A DNA stretch of 8,090 bases from Nitrospira sp. UBA6909 (GTDB lineage: Bacteria; Nitrospirota; Nitrospiria; Nitrospirales; Nitrospiraceae). A program made the translations under genes and the position numbers. The DNA lies in the NCBI GenBank assembly GCA_002451055.1, contig DKBD01000271.1:1-8090 (forward strand), read 5' to 3'. Of the stretch, positions 1 to 6,405 are shown one piece after another (positions within the stretch are counted from its first letter, which is position 1; each line of letters opens with the position of its first letter). The notes below the pieces were generated by a model. It did no database searches. It was not told where the DNA came from and saw nothing but the letters and a program-made list of their open reading frames with translations.

Positions 1-73
1 CCGGTTCCCCAGATAGACCTAATCCCGTCATTGGCATAAATGCACAAATCAGTAGGTCAGTTTGGGGAACCGG
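1..73. repeat. 73-bp symmetrical inverted repeat at window edge
   Basis: Bases 1-11 (CCGGTTCCCCA) are a perfect reverse complement of bases 63-73. Inside them, 16-20 (GACCT) pairs with 54-58 (AGGTC), and 12-14 can pair with 60-62 through G-U and A-U pairs. All share the same centre near base 37, so the whole segment can fold as one long imperfect hairpin. A short near-palindrome (GCATAAATGC, 34-43) lies near the tip. It starts 8 nt past the stop codon of the minus-strand TPR gene, so it could help end that transcript. It could equally be one copy of a dispersed palindromic repeat or small non-autonomous element. The stem may continue left of the window, and any T-tract for the minus strand would also lie outside. 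Confidence 0.5.
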
Positions 74-81
74 CGGGCAGG

Positions 82-1230
82 TTACCGTTTCAAGGCTTTC
101 ACGCGCTCTTCTGCGTGGGCTGCCCGGGCCTCCTCTTCAGGGATGCCTTCGACCAAGGCGAGGAAGGTTTCATATTCCGCCACCGCACGCTTGGGATTAG
201 TCTCTTCGAACGCTTCCGCAAGGTTATAACGAGCCATGGCGTAGTTGGGACGCAACGTGACGGCCCGTTCAAACACGTTTAACGCCGCGTCCCGTTCGCC
301 CAATTTCATATGCACTGCGCCCAGATTGTTCAGGACTTCCGGAATATTCGGCCGAATGGTGAGCGATCGTAGTATCTCAGCTTTTGCCTTGTCGAATTGG
401 CTTTGGGCTGCCCATGAAAGACCCAGCTTATGATGCGCTTCAGCCAGCCAGACCTTGTTACTAAATCCAGTGGCAATGGCTTTTTGATAGGCATCGGCGG
501 CGATGTCGTAGTTTTTCTCTCCGCAGTAGGCAAGCTGCGCGGCCTGGCCACGGGCAAATTGTTGAAGTGAAACAAATGGTTCTTTGTCCTCGCTCCCCTG
601 GCTCTCGATTCTTTGGCCGCTTGTCCCGCCTTTGGGGGTCCTGAGCCGTTCCAGAAATTCCCGACGGTACGGAGAAAACAGTCGGACATAAGGGTCAATG
701 GTAAATGACGCCTGAAGCAGGATCGGGCGATCTTGTGAGCCCGTTACCAAATATTGTGTGGTGCTCTTCTCATCCCCCGTTTCGAAAATGGCGCTGGCCT
801 CCATGTTCCCTGCTGTCTCTAATTGAGACACGTTCAAATAAAACTCGAGCGACGGTTTCAGCCGAGAAAGCGTGTCTCGCAGCACTGAATAAGGGGAAAG
901 ATTCAGCCCTCTCGGAAAGGTGAAGAGGGCTCCGACGAGAACCCCGTCCTCATCGAAAAAATACGACTCATCACTGCGAGAAGCGCTGTGGGCTTCTGCA
1001 ATCACGAGCTCCTTCCCGCTTCCCCACGCATTCGGTTTGGGATCCGCCAAAGGGTGTTTCGCGAGGAATTCTGGTTTCCGCTCGCAGAGAGCCGTCGACC
1101 CAAGAAGGATGAGATCGGTTGCAGACGGCGGCAGGCTAGGCCGCACGGATCCGCTCTGGCCACACCCGATGATGACGCTGACGACCAGCAAACAACCGGT
1201 CAGAGAGATATGCCGGCCGGAGACACCCAT
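82..1230 (-). CDS. TPR-repeat lipoprotein, 382 aa
   Basis: Predicted exported lipoprotein with a TPR protein-interaction domain; partner and exact role are unknown. From the ATG at 1230 the protein opens with a short signal peptide: basic residues G5-R6-H7, a hydrophobic stretch at about 8-21, and lipobox I-I-G-C with lipidation expected at Cys23. Residues about 24-220 match no family I recognise. Residues about 230-362 hold about four TPR units, the clearest at 263-295 and 297-329 with the usual pattern (LNNLGAVHMKLG...A...FERAVTLRPN). The last about 20 residues are charged helix. An in-frame GTG (1254) and ATG (1239) lie upstream. I chose 1230 because AGGAG at 1241-1245 is 10 nt from it but only 1 nt from the ATG at 1239, and because it gives a compact signal peptide. 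It follows the terminator of the upstream lipoprotein gene, so it probably has its own promoter, which I cannot place. Strong for TPR lipoprotein, none for function. Confidence 0.85.
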   Translation of the reverse strand: MGVSGRHISLTGCLLVVSVIIGCGQSGSVRPSLPPSATDLILLGSTALCERKPEFLAKHPLADPKPNAWGSGKELVIAEAHSASRSDESYFFDEDGVLVGALFTFPRGLNLSPYSVLRDTLSRLKPSLEFYLNVSQLETAGNMEASAIFETGDEKSTTQYLVTGSQDRPILLQASFTIDPYVRLFSPYRREFLERLRTPKGGTSGQRIESQGSEDKEPFVSLQQFARGQAAQLAYCGEKNYDIAADAYQKAIATGFSNKVWLAEAHHKLGLSWAAQSQFDKAKAEILRSLTIRPNIPEVLNNLGAVHMKLGERDAALNVFERAVTLRPNYAMARYNLAEAFEETNPKRAVAEYETFLALVEGIPEEEARAAHAEERVKALKR

Positions 1231-1240
1231 GGAAGACATT

Positions 1241-1245
1241 CTCCT
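1241..1245 (-). promoter_or_regulatory. Shine-Dalgarno site deciding the TPR gene start
   Basis: AGGAG on the minus strand, 10 nt before the ATG at 1230. It overlaps the longer GTG-started reading (1254) and is only 1 nt from the ATG at 1239, which argues for initiation at 1230. Confidence 0.55.
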
Positions 1246-1301
1246 GAGACACACATTCCTTCGGTAGACAATACACGATTTGGAGGGACTTGGCGAAGTG
1301 T

Positions 1302-1335
1302 AAAAAGGCCTGCGCCTTCGGAAAGGCGCAGGCCT
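1302..1335 (-). terminator. Intrinsic terminator after the 117-aa lipoprotein gene
   Basis: A perfect 13-bp stem (AGGCCTGCGCCTT at 1306-1318 against 1323-1335) with a 4-nt loop, GC-rich. On the minus strand it is followed directly by a T-run (TTTTTA, reading 1306 down to 1301). It lies 26 nt past the stop codon of the lipoprotein gene at 1362. The T-run is on the minus-strand 3' side only, so it acts in that direction. It separates the lipoprotein gene from the TPR gene transcriptionally. Confidence 0.9.
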
Positions 1336-1361
1336 CCATCTTACAAAGTGATCCGCGCAAT

Positions 1362-1715
1362 CTAGCGGCGCAGGGAGTCCTGCATCGCATCTTCGGCCGT
1401 GTAGCCGAAGAGATAGTGATTGCTGTCGCCTAGGGTATACATCGGCCGATTAATTCCGTAATCGAACGCATGACCGAATGGGTGACCAAGGAATCCCAGC
1501 CAGCGAAGGGGATGATCATTGACTGTTGATCCGCCTGCTGGGTCGGTATAGACCAACGCAGTCGCATCTAAAATGGTGAAAATGCTTGTAGGAGGGGCGT
1601 ACTCCTTTTCGGCGTAGCTCTCACTGTCGGTTGCGGCCTGCTGGTTAGTTGCTGCGCAACCGGCGGCGACCATTGTGAGTATCGCAATACCAATGGCCCA
1701 TGACATTGCCCTCAT
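1362..1715 (-). CDS. Small lipoprotein, 117 aa, unknown function
   Basis: Predicted exported lipoprotein. Residues 1-19 are a signal peptide (MRAMSW, then a hydrophobic run I8-A18) ending in lipobox A-A-G-C, with lipidation expected at Cys20. Residues 21-40 are a polar linker rich in Ala, Gln, Ser and Glu. The compact C-terminal half, about 68-105, is rich in Gly, His, Pro and aromatics (LRWLGFLGHPFGHAFDYG, then RPMY and HYLFGYT). This pattern resembles short C-terminal segments I recall from lipoproteins of Nitrospira-like and deltaproteobacterial genomes, but I cannot name a family. Asp is absent at the +2 position after Cys20 (it is Ala), so the usual E. coli inner-membrane retention signal is missing, if that rule applies here. 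The ATG at 1715 has GAGG 7 nt upstream. A strong intrinsic terminator follows. Confidence 0.8.
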   Translation of the reverse strand: MRAMSWAIGIAILTMVAAGCAATNQQAATDSESYAEKEYAPPTSIFTILDATALVYTDPAGGSTVNDHPLRWLGFLGHPFGHAFDYGINRPMYTLGDSNHYLFGYTAEDAMQDSLRR

Positions 1716-1733
1716 AGTGTAACCTCGCTTGTT

Positions 1734-1871
1734 TCACTCCCCAGCCGGATGCTCGGCCTGGTCGTTGCTAAATGTAGTGAAAGTGTAGCCGACAGGGTCT
1801 GTTCTGTCCAGAATTGAGGAGACTTTGCCGTTCCTGACGATCACGGCGTCCTCATCCCCGCCACGGATCAT
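1734..1871 (-). CDS. Possible 45-aa small protein
   Basis: Open frame from ATG at 1871 to TGA at 1734-1736, not recognised. The product is acidic and hydrophilic, with no signal peptide or membrane segment: it begins MIRGGDEDAVIVRNGKV and ends QAEHPAGE. An in-frame TAA lies a few codons upstream, so the ORF cannot start much earlier. Over the 40 codons before the stop, 27 end in G or C, in keeping with the coding genes nearby. It ends 18 nt before the lipoprotein ATG on the same strand and begins 35 nt after the tRNA CCA end, so all three could share a transcript. Against it: no Shine-Dalgarno before the ATG, and a promoter-like pair for the lipoprotein lies inside it. It could be a real short gene, the tail of a decayed one, or chance. 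Confidence 0.35.
   Translation of the reverse strand: MIRGGDEDAVIVRNGKVSSILDRTDPVGYTFTTFSNDQAEHPAGE
1782..1810 (-). promoter_or_regulatory. Candidate sigma70-type promoter for the 117-aa lipoprotein gene
   Basis: On the minus strand, TGGACA (1810-1805) and TACACT (1787-1782) are separated by exactly 17 nt, matching 5 of 6 and 4 of 6 consensus bases. Transcription would begin near 1775, leaving a leader of about 60 nt before the ATG at 1715. It sits inside the possible 45-aa ORF, so it is either a true internal promoter or that ORF is not a gene. Confidence 0.35.
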
Positions 1872-1906
1872 GGATATGGTTGGTTATAAGAGAAGAAGGA
1901 GAGACA

Positions 1907-1981
1907 TGGTGGGCGATACAGGTATCGAACCTGTGGCCTCTTCCGTGTGAAGGAAGCGCTCTACCACTGAGCTAATCGCCC
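1907..1981 (-). tRNA. tRNA-Val (anticodon CAC)
   Basis: A 75-nt cloverleaf including an encoded CCA end (1907-1909). The 7-bp acceptor stem is GGGCGAT paired with ATCGCCC. The D arm is GCTC/GAGC, and the 5-bp anticodon stem CTTCC/GGAAG carries the 7-base loop TTCACAC. There is a 5-base variable loop, and the T stem ACAGG/CCTGT carries loop TTCGATA. The base before the anticodon is T33 and A37 follows it, so the anticodon is CAC (bases 1949-1947), reading valine codon GUG. Discriminator base is A. It is transcribed away from trmFO. I see no intrinsic terminator straight after it, so processing from a longer transcript is possible. Confidence 0.96.
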
Positions 1982-1991
1982 ATTGGGCAGG

Positions 1992-2021
1992 AGTCTAGCA
2001 CGGGCTTTCTGTGAGGTTCAA
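1992..2021 (-). promoter_or_regulatory. Candidate promoter for tRNA-Val
   Basis: On the minus strand, TTGAAC (2021-2016) is followed after 18 nt by TAGACT (1997-1992). The bases just before the -10 element are TGC, giving an extended -10 (TGnTAGACT). The predicted start near 1985 is a few bases upstream of the mature tRNA 5' end at 1981. Each hexamer matches only 4 of 6 consensus bases; the extended -10 and the spacing carry the call. Confidence 0.45.
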
Positions 2022-2076
2022 TCTCGGCGGTTCTCCCCTTTCATTCGTCGCATTGCCGTTCCGTATACCAACTGCC

Positions 2077-2106
2077 TTGACTTCGGTAAAACACGGTTTC
2101 TAGAAT
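2077..2106 (+). promoter_or_regulatory. Promoter of the trmFO-xerC-hslVU run
   Basis: TTGACT (2077-2082) and TAGAAT (2101-2106) each match 5 of 6 sigma70 consensus bases and are 18 nt apart. Transcription would start near 2113, giving a leader of about 15-27 nt depending on which trmFO start is used. It is divergent from the tRNA-Val promoter, with about 55 bp between the two -35 elements. As no other good promoter is visible up to hslU, it probably drives trmFO, xerC, hslV and hslU together. Confidence 0.55.
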
Positions 2107-2139
2107 GGCACCCTTTCCCGGATAAGGATGGTCAATTGC

Positions 2140-3456
2140 ATGAGAGATGACGTGGTCATCGTGGGCGGTGGTCTGGCTGGATCGGAAGCCGCCTGGCAGG
2201 CCGCCAATCGCGGCGCTAGGGTTACGCTCTATGAGATGCGCCCCAAAGAAATGACAAAGGCGCACAAGACCGGCGGTTTGGCCGAGCTGGTCTGTTCCAA
2301 TTCGCTGGGGTCCACCGACCTGCAAAATGCCCCGGGCATTCTCAAGGAAGAAATGCGCCGCCTGGGCTCGTTGGTGATCGCCTCCGCCGAACGAGCGAAG
2401 GTCCCGGCCGGATCCGCACTGGCGGTCGATCGTGATCAATTCTCTTCATCGATCACGCAAGCGCTGGAAGGCCATCCGAACGTCAGAATTCTCCACGAGG
2501 AGATCGCCGAGATTCCTACCGACTGTGTCTGTATCGTGGCGACCGGGCCGTTGACCTCGGACAAACTGTCCCAATCCATCCGGGCCGTGACCCAATCGCA
2601 GCATCTCTATTTCTTCGACGCAATCTCCCCGATCATCGACGCGGACTCGATCGACATGAACATCGTCTTCCGTGCCTCCCGCTACGACAAAAACTCGGAC
2701 GATTATCTCAACTGCCCCATGACGGAGGCACAGTACGACGCATTCTATGAAGCGCTCGTCGCCGCCGAGAAGGTGCAACCGAAGGATTTCGAGAAGACGC
2801 CGTACTTCGAGGCCTGCATTCCCATCGAGGTCATGGCGGAACGCGGCCGTCGCACGATGCAGTTCGGACCGCTCAAACCGGTTGGCCTGGAAGATCCGCG
2901 AACCGGCCTTCGTCCTGCCGCCGTGGTTCAACTGCGAACCGAGAACGTTCATCGCACCTGCTACAACATGGTAGGATTTCAGACCAAGCTCACCTATCCG
3001 GAGCAAAAACGTGTCTTCCGCATGATTCCCGGATTGGAACGGGCCGAATTCTTTCGATACGGCAGCCTGCACCGCAACACATTCATTAATTCACCTCGAT
3101 TGCTCACGACCACGCTGCAATTTAAGGCCCGCGGCACCTTGTTCTTCGCCGGGCAATTGGTCGGAGTGGAGGGCTATACCGAGTCCGCGGCCATGGGAGG
3201 GCTGGCCGGTATCAATGCGGCACGCCTCTTGACGGGAGCGCCGCCGGTGACGCCGCCGCCCACAACCGCTCACGGATGTCTGGTTTCTCATATTGCGCTG
3301 TCCGACCCGTGTCATTTCCAGCCGATGAACACGAATTTCGGCCTCTTTCCTCCCTTGCCGAGCGCGCCGAGAGACAAAGAGAAGAAACGGCAATTAATCG
3401 CCCGGCGGGCTCTTGAGGATTTCGAGTCATGGAAGACGAGATCCGAGCTTTCGTAA
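2140..3456 (+). CDS. trmFO: Methylenetetrahydrofolate-tRNA-(uracil-5-)-methyltransferase TrmFO
   Basis: Cytoplasmic FAD enzyme that makes 5-methyluridine at position 54 of the tRNA T loop, taking the methylene group from 5,10-methylenetetrahydrofolate. From ATG 2140 it is 438 aa, normal for the family. It opens with a Rossmann FAD motif ([20 protein letters not shown] at 9-14). The ELVCSNSLG block carries Cys52, and ACIPIE carries Cys226; these correspond to the two cysteines important in the B. subtilis enzyme (Cys53, Cys226). A second FAD-site motif, [13 protein letters not shown], starts at 342. An ATG at 2128 would add four residues (MVNC), but AAGGA at 2124-2128 overlaps that codon, while it lies 11 nt before 2140. 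The 2140 product also begins [11 protein letters not shown], typical of the family; the start remains uncertain. It is first in the gene run and overlaps xerC by 28 nt. Confidence 0.96.
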   Translation: MRDDVVIVGGGLAGSEAAWQAANRGARVTLYEMRPKEMTKAHKTGGLAELVCSNSLGSTDLQNAPGILKEEMRRLGSLVIASAERAKVPAGSALAVDRDQFSSSITQALEGHPNVRILHEEIAEIPTDCVCIVATGPLTSDKLSQSIRAVTQSQHLYFFDAISPIIDADSIDMNIVFRASRYDKNSDDYLNCPMTEAQYDAFYEALVAAEKVQPKDFEKTPYFEACIPIEVMAERGRRTMQFGPLKPVGLEDPRTGLRPAAVVQLRTENVHRTCYNMVGFQTKLTYPEQKRVFRMIPGLERAEFFRYGSLHRNTFINSPRLLTTTLQFKARGTLFFAGQLVGVEGYTESAAMGGLAGINAARLLTGAPPVTPPPTTAHGCLVSHIALSDPCHFQPMNTNFGLFPPLPSAPRDKEKKRQLIARRALEDFESWKTRSELS

Positions 3457-4373
3457 GATTCCTCGAGGGCGAGCGGAATGCGTCGCACGAGACCATCCGC
3501 AACTACCGGTCGGATCTCCGGCAGTTGTCGTCCTTTCTACTTCACGCAGCAGGCAATACCTCGCGTTCGATTCACCCGAGCCATGTCACAGCCGACGATA
3601 TCCGGGCCTATCTCCACTGGCTGGACCGAAAGGGCGAGAAAGCTTCGTCGCTCGCGCGGAAACTGGCCTCTATTCGGAGTTTCTATCGTTTCCTCGTACA
3701 TGAACACGCGGTGCCGAAGAATCCGACGGACGATATCCGAAGCCCCAAGCAGCCCAAACCCCTTCCCCGCGTGCTGACGAAGGACGACGCCGGAGCCTTG
3801 ATGGAATTTCCTGACGGCCGGTCGTTACTGTCGTTGCGCGATCGCGCCCTGCTCGAAACCTTGTATTCCACCGGCGCACGAGTGAGTGAAGCGGTCGGGA
3901 TCAACCTCGGCGATCTCGATCAGGCGGAGGGATTTGTCCGTCTAAGAGGCAAGGGACGCAAGGAGCGGGTGGTCCCGATCGGTGATGTCGCCATTCGAGC
4001 GATCCGGAAGTACCGCGATTCATTACCGATGACGGCCGAACGACGCGGACTCTCGGCGCCGCTTTTCTTGAATCATCGCGGCGGCCGGCTCACGACACGA
4101 AGCGTGGCTCGGATCGTGGCCCAATACTCAGACCGCCTCGCCGGTGGAGCCATCAATCCCCATGCATTACGGCATTCGTATGCCACGCATCTGCTCGATG
4201 AGGGCGCGGATCTCCGGTCCATCCAGGAAATGCTCGGGCACGCATCCCTGAGCACCACACAAAAGTATACGCACTTAGCCTCCGATAAACTTGCCGCGGT
4301 CTACGACCGCGCCCACCCACGGGCGCGCCCGTCCAAAGGCGCCACGGCACACAAGGATCAGGAGCCGTCATGA
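3429..4373 (+). CDS. xerC: Tyrosine recombinase XerC
   Basis: Site-specific recombinase that, with XerD, resolves chromosome dimers at dif near the terminus during division. It is 314 aa, slightly longer than typical XerC (about 300). Residues about 1-95 form the N-terminal SAM-like DNA-binding domain ([19 protein letters not shown]). Residues about 112-290 are the catalytic domain. All six active-site residues are visible: Arg151 (STGARVSE), Lys175 (RGKGRKER), His245 and Arg248 ([12 protein letters not shown]), His271 ([10 protein letters not shown]) and the nucleophile Tyr280 (KYTHL). The last about 20 residues are a loose basic tail. The start ATG has GAGGA at 3415-3419 with 9-nt spacing, inside the end of trmFO. 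Position next to trmFO and hslVU favours XerC over XerD or an integrase; no att-like repeats or phage genes flank it. Confidence 0.94.
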   Translation: MEDEIRAFVRFLEGERNASHETIRNYRSDLRQLSSFLLHAAGNTSRSIHPSHVTADDIRAYLHWLDRKGEKASSLARKLASIRSFYRFLVHEHAVPKNPTDDIRSPKQPKPLPRVLTKDDAGALMEFPDGRSLLSLRDRALLETLYSTGARVSEAVGINLGDLDQAEGFVRLRGKGRKERVVPIGDVAIRAIRKYRDSLPMTAERRGLSAPLFLNHRGGRLTTRSVARIVAQYSDRLAGGAINPHALRHSYATHLLDEGADLRSIQEMLGHASLSTTQKYTHLASDKLAAVYDRAHPRARPSKGATAHKDQEPS

Positions 4374-4906
4374 TTATTCGATCCACCACCATCTTGTGCG
4401 TCCGCCGCGCGGGACGAGTCGCCATGGGTTGCGACGGCCAAGTGACCGTCGGGACCACGGTGATGAAACACAACGCCAGAAAGCTGCGGCGCCTCCATCA
4501 CGATCAGGTGCTCGCTGGCTTTGCCGGAGCCACCGCCGATGCCTTCACGCTCTTTGAAAAGTTCGAAGGCAAGCTGGAGGAGCATCGGGGCAATCTCACG
4601 AGGGCGGCGGTCGAACTTGCCAAGGACTGGCGGACCGATCGGGTGCTGCGCCGCTTGGAGGCGCTCCTGGCGGTCGCCGGCCGGGATCAGTCCTTCATCA
4701 TTTCAGGGACCGGCGACGTCGTTGAGCCGGAAGACGGCATCCTGGCGATCGGATCGGGAGGGGCCTACGCTTTGGCGGCTGCCAGAGCGCTTCTGGGGCA
4801 CTCACAACTAGAAGCCGCGGCCATTGTGGCGGAAGCGATGAAGATCGCCGGCGCCATCGACATCTATACCAACCAGCAGATCGTCGTCGAGGAACTACAA
4901 GGATAA
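4370..4906 (+). CDS. hslV: ATP-dependent protease proteolytic subunit HslV
   Basis: Threonine peptidase of the proteasome beta fold. Two hexamer rings form the chamber that degrades proteins unfolded by HslU. It is 178 aa, near the family norm. The catalytic threonine is not residue 2 as in E. coli: aligning STTILCVRR with E. coli MTTIVSVRR places it at Thr6, so a five-residue propeptide (MIIRS) must be removed, as in the B. subtilis type with an N-terminal extension. Relative to Thr6, the conserved Asp17 and Lys33 equivalents are Asp22 and Lys38. The usual GDGQ reads CDGQ here (Cys21). Other family blocks are [42 protein letters not shown] and [17 protein letters not shown]. Its ATG overlaps the xerC stop as ATGA, with AGGAG at 4360-4364 five nt upstream. 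hslU follows 8 nt later. Confidence 0.96.
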   Translation: MIIRSTTILCVRRAGRVAMGCDGQVTVGTTVMKHNARKLRRLHHDQVLAGFAGATADAFTLFEKFEGKLEEHRGNLTRAAVELAKDWRTDRVLRRLEALLAVAGRDQSFIISGTGDVVEPEDGILAIGSGGAYALAAARALLGHSQLEAAAIVAEAMKIAGAIDIYTNQQIVVEELQG

Positions 4907-4918
4907 ATGCACATATGA
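4899..4918 (+). promoter_or_regulatory. hslU translation start region with a three-codon minicistron
   Basis: AAGGA (4899-4903) overlaps the end of hslV and lies 11 nt before the hslU ATG (4915), a long spacing. Between them, ATG at 4907 opens a minicistron, ATG CAC ATA TGA, whose stop overlaps the hslU start as ATGA. Ribosomes ending hslV or the minicistron could reinitiate at hslU. No upstream ATG reads into the hslU frame, so 4915 remains the start. Confidence 0.35.
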
Positions 4919-6312
4919 CGCATCAGACACGTGACAACGAACCACTGAACCTGAACAATCTCACACCGCGCCAGATCGTGGAAGAGCTGAATCGCTACGT
5001 GATCGGGCAAAAGGACGCTAAACGCATGGTGGCTATCGCACTCCGCAACCGATGGCGCCGCCAACAGTTGTCTCCCGATTTACGCGACGAGGTGATGCCG
5101 AAGAACATCATCATGATCGGTCCGACCGGCGTGGGTAAAACAGAAATCGCCAGACGGCTTGCCAAGCTGGCCGAGGCTCCGTTCATCAAGGTCGAAGCGT
5201 CGAAATTCACGGAAGTCGGCTATGTCGGGCGCGATGTGGAATCCATCGTCCGTGATCTGACTGAATTGGCCATCAATATGGTAAAAACCCGACGCCTGGA
5301 CGCGGTTCAACAAAAGGCCGAGCAGCATGCCGAAGAACGTCTGCTCGACCTGCTGTTGCCTCCACCGCCGCCTCGACCAGGGTATACAGAGGGCCCGGAC
5401 GAGTCGGCCGCTCCGACGCCCCCCGATTCCTACGAAACCACGAAGTCGAAACTGCGGCTTAAACTTCGCGAGGGCAAGCTTGACGAACGGACCGTCGAGA
5501 TCGAAGTCAAGGAGCGAAGTCTGCCGGTCGGCGTCATTTCTAATATAGGCGGCCTCGATGACCTGGAAGGAAACCTCCGTGACATGTTGGGGGGGATGTT
5601 CCAGGGCAAGAACAAAAAGCGGCTGATGAAGGTCCCGGAGGCCCTGAAACTTCTCACTCAGGAAGAGGCACAGAAACTCATCGACATGGACGACGTCGTT
5701 CGTGAAGCCGTCACCAAGGTCGAGCAAACCGGAATCGTGTTCCTTGACGAAATCGATAAAATCGCAGGACGGGAACGGACCATGGGGCCCGACGTTTCCC
5801 GGGAAGGCGTGCAGCGCGACCTGCTTCCCATTGTCGAAGGCTGCACGGTCAATACCAAACATGGGCCGGTTCTGACGGACCATGTCCTCTTCATCGCAGC
5901 GGGAGCGTTTCATGTGGCCAAGCCATCAGACCTGATTCCTGAGCTGCAAGGGCGATTTCCGATTCGCGTGGAACTCAGCCCCTTGTCGAAAGATGATTTT
6001 GTGCGTATCCTCACGGAGCCGAAAGGAGCCCTCGTCCGGCAGTACCAGGCCTTGCTGGCGACGGAAGGCCTCACCGTTCACTTCACGAAGGACGGGCTGG
6101 AGGAGATCGCCGACATCGCGGTCCAAGTCAACGAGCGGACGGAGAACATCGGCGCACGCCGACTGTTCACCATCATGGAACGGCTCCTGGAACAGATTTC
6201 CTTCGAAGGGCCAGAGTGGCCCGACAAAGCCGTGAACATTACGGCCGACTACGTCCGTGAGCGGCTGAAAGATGTCGTGAAGGACCAGGATCTGAGCCGC
6301 TATATTTTATAG
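4915..6312 (+). CDS. hslU: ATP-dependent protease ATPase subunit HslU
   Basis: AAA+ (Clp/HSP100-type) unfoldase that recognises, unfolds and feeds substrates into HslV. It is 465 aa, about 20 longer than E. coli HslU (443). The N-terminal block ([17 protein letters not shown]) starts at residue 16, after a 15-residue extension. Seen in order: Walker A GPTGVGKT (69-76); pore loop GYVG (102-105) that grips substrate; the intermediate (I) domain at about 112-260, with a Pro-rich, acidic low-complexity insert at 149-170 that accounts for part of the extra length; Walker B IVFLDEID (274-281); arginine finger Arg347 (PELQGRFP); sensor 2 in ENIGARR (410-416, Arg415). The C-terminus ends DLSRYIL, the conserved tail that docks into pockets of HslV and activates it. 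The gene lies 8 nt after hslV, so the subunits are made together. No heat-shock promoter or CIRCE-like element is visible near hslV. Confidence 0.97.
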   Translation: MTHQTRDNEPLNLNNLTPRQIVEELNRYVIGQKDAKRMVAIALRNRWRRQQLSPDLRDEVMPKNIIMIGPTGVGKTEIARRLAKLAEAPFIKVEASKFTEVGYVGRDVESIVRDLTELAINMVKTRRLDAVQQKAEQHAEERLLDLLLPPPPPRPGYTEGPDESAAPTPPDSYETTKSKLRLKLREGKLDERTVEIEVKERSLPVGVISNIGGLDDLEGNLRDMLGGMFQGKNKKRLMKVPEALKLLTQEEAQKLIDMDDVVREAVTKVEQTGIVFLDEIDKIAGRERTMGPDVSREGVQRDLLPIVEGCTVNTKHGPVLTDHVLFIAAGAFHVAKPSDLIPELQGRFPIRVELSPLSKDDFVRILTEPKGALVRQYQALLATEGLTVHFTKDGLEEIADIAVQVNERTENIGARRLFTIMERLLEQISFEGPEWPDKAVNITADYVRERLKDVVKDQDLSRYIL

Positions 6313-6375
6313 ACGAAACGGGCAAGACGAGCGTGACCCGCGAGACACTCTTCGCCCTCGCGTAAGCCTCGCCTT

Positions 6376-6398
6376 TCTCGCATTTCCCGCAGCGAGAG
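6376..6398 (+). promoter_or_regulatory. Weak hairpin over the argB ribosome binding site
   Basis: TCTCGC (6376-6381) can pair with GCGAGA (6392-6397) around a 10-nt loop. The right arm contains most of the only Shine-Dalgarno-like stretch for argB (GAGAG, 6394-6398, 7 nt before the ATG). Pairing would hide the site. The stem is only 6 bp and no arginine-responsive element is evident, so regulation is speculative. The rest of the 93-nt hslU-argB gap holds another 6-bp stem (6339-6344/6357-6362) without a T-run. Confidence 0.2.
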
Positions 6399-6405
6399 CG
6401 CACGC

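Noticed and set aside
1255..1300. Promoter for the TPR lipoprotein gene
   Set aside because: A TATTGT -10-like hexamer is present on the minus strand, but no acceptable -35 lies 16-18 nt upstream.
2446..3072. 208-aa open frame on the minus strand opposite trmFO
   Set aside because: Antisense shadow of trmFO, whose cysteines and FAD motifs are intact; the antisense product is unlike any family I know.
3429..4373. xerC as an integrase of a mobile element
   Set aside because: It is embedded in a conserved housekeeping gene run with normal base composition. The tRNA-Val nearby is intact and no direct repeat of its 3' end is seen next to the recombinase.
5080..5913. 277-aa open frame on the minus strand opposite hslU
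   Set aside because: It lies entirely antisense to a well-conserved gene, its product shows no recognisable motif, and long antisense frames are expected in G+C-rich codons.
6339..6362. CGCGAG...CTCGCG hairpin after hslU as a terminator
   Set aside because: Only 6 bp with a 12-nt loop and no T-run; too weak to call an intrinsic terminator.
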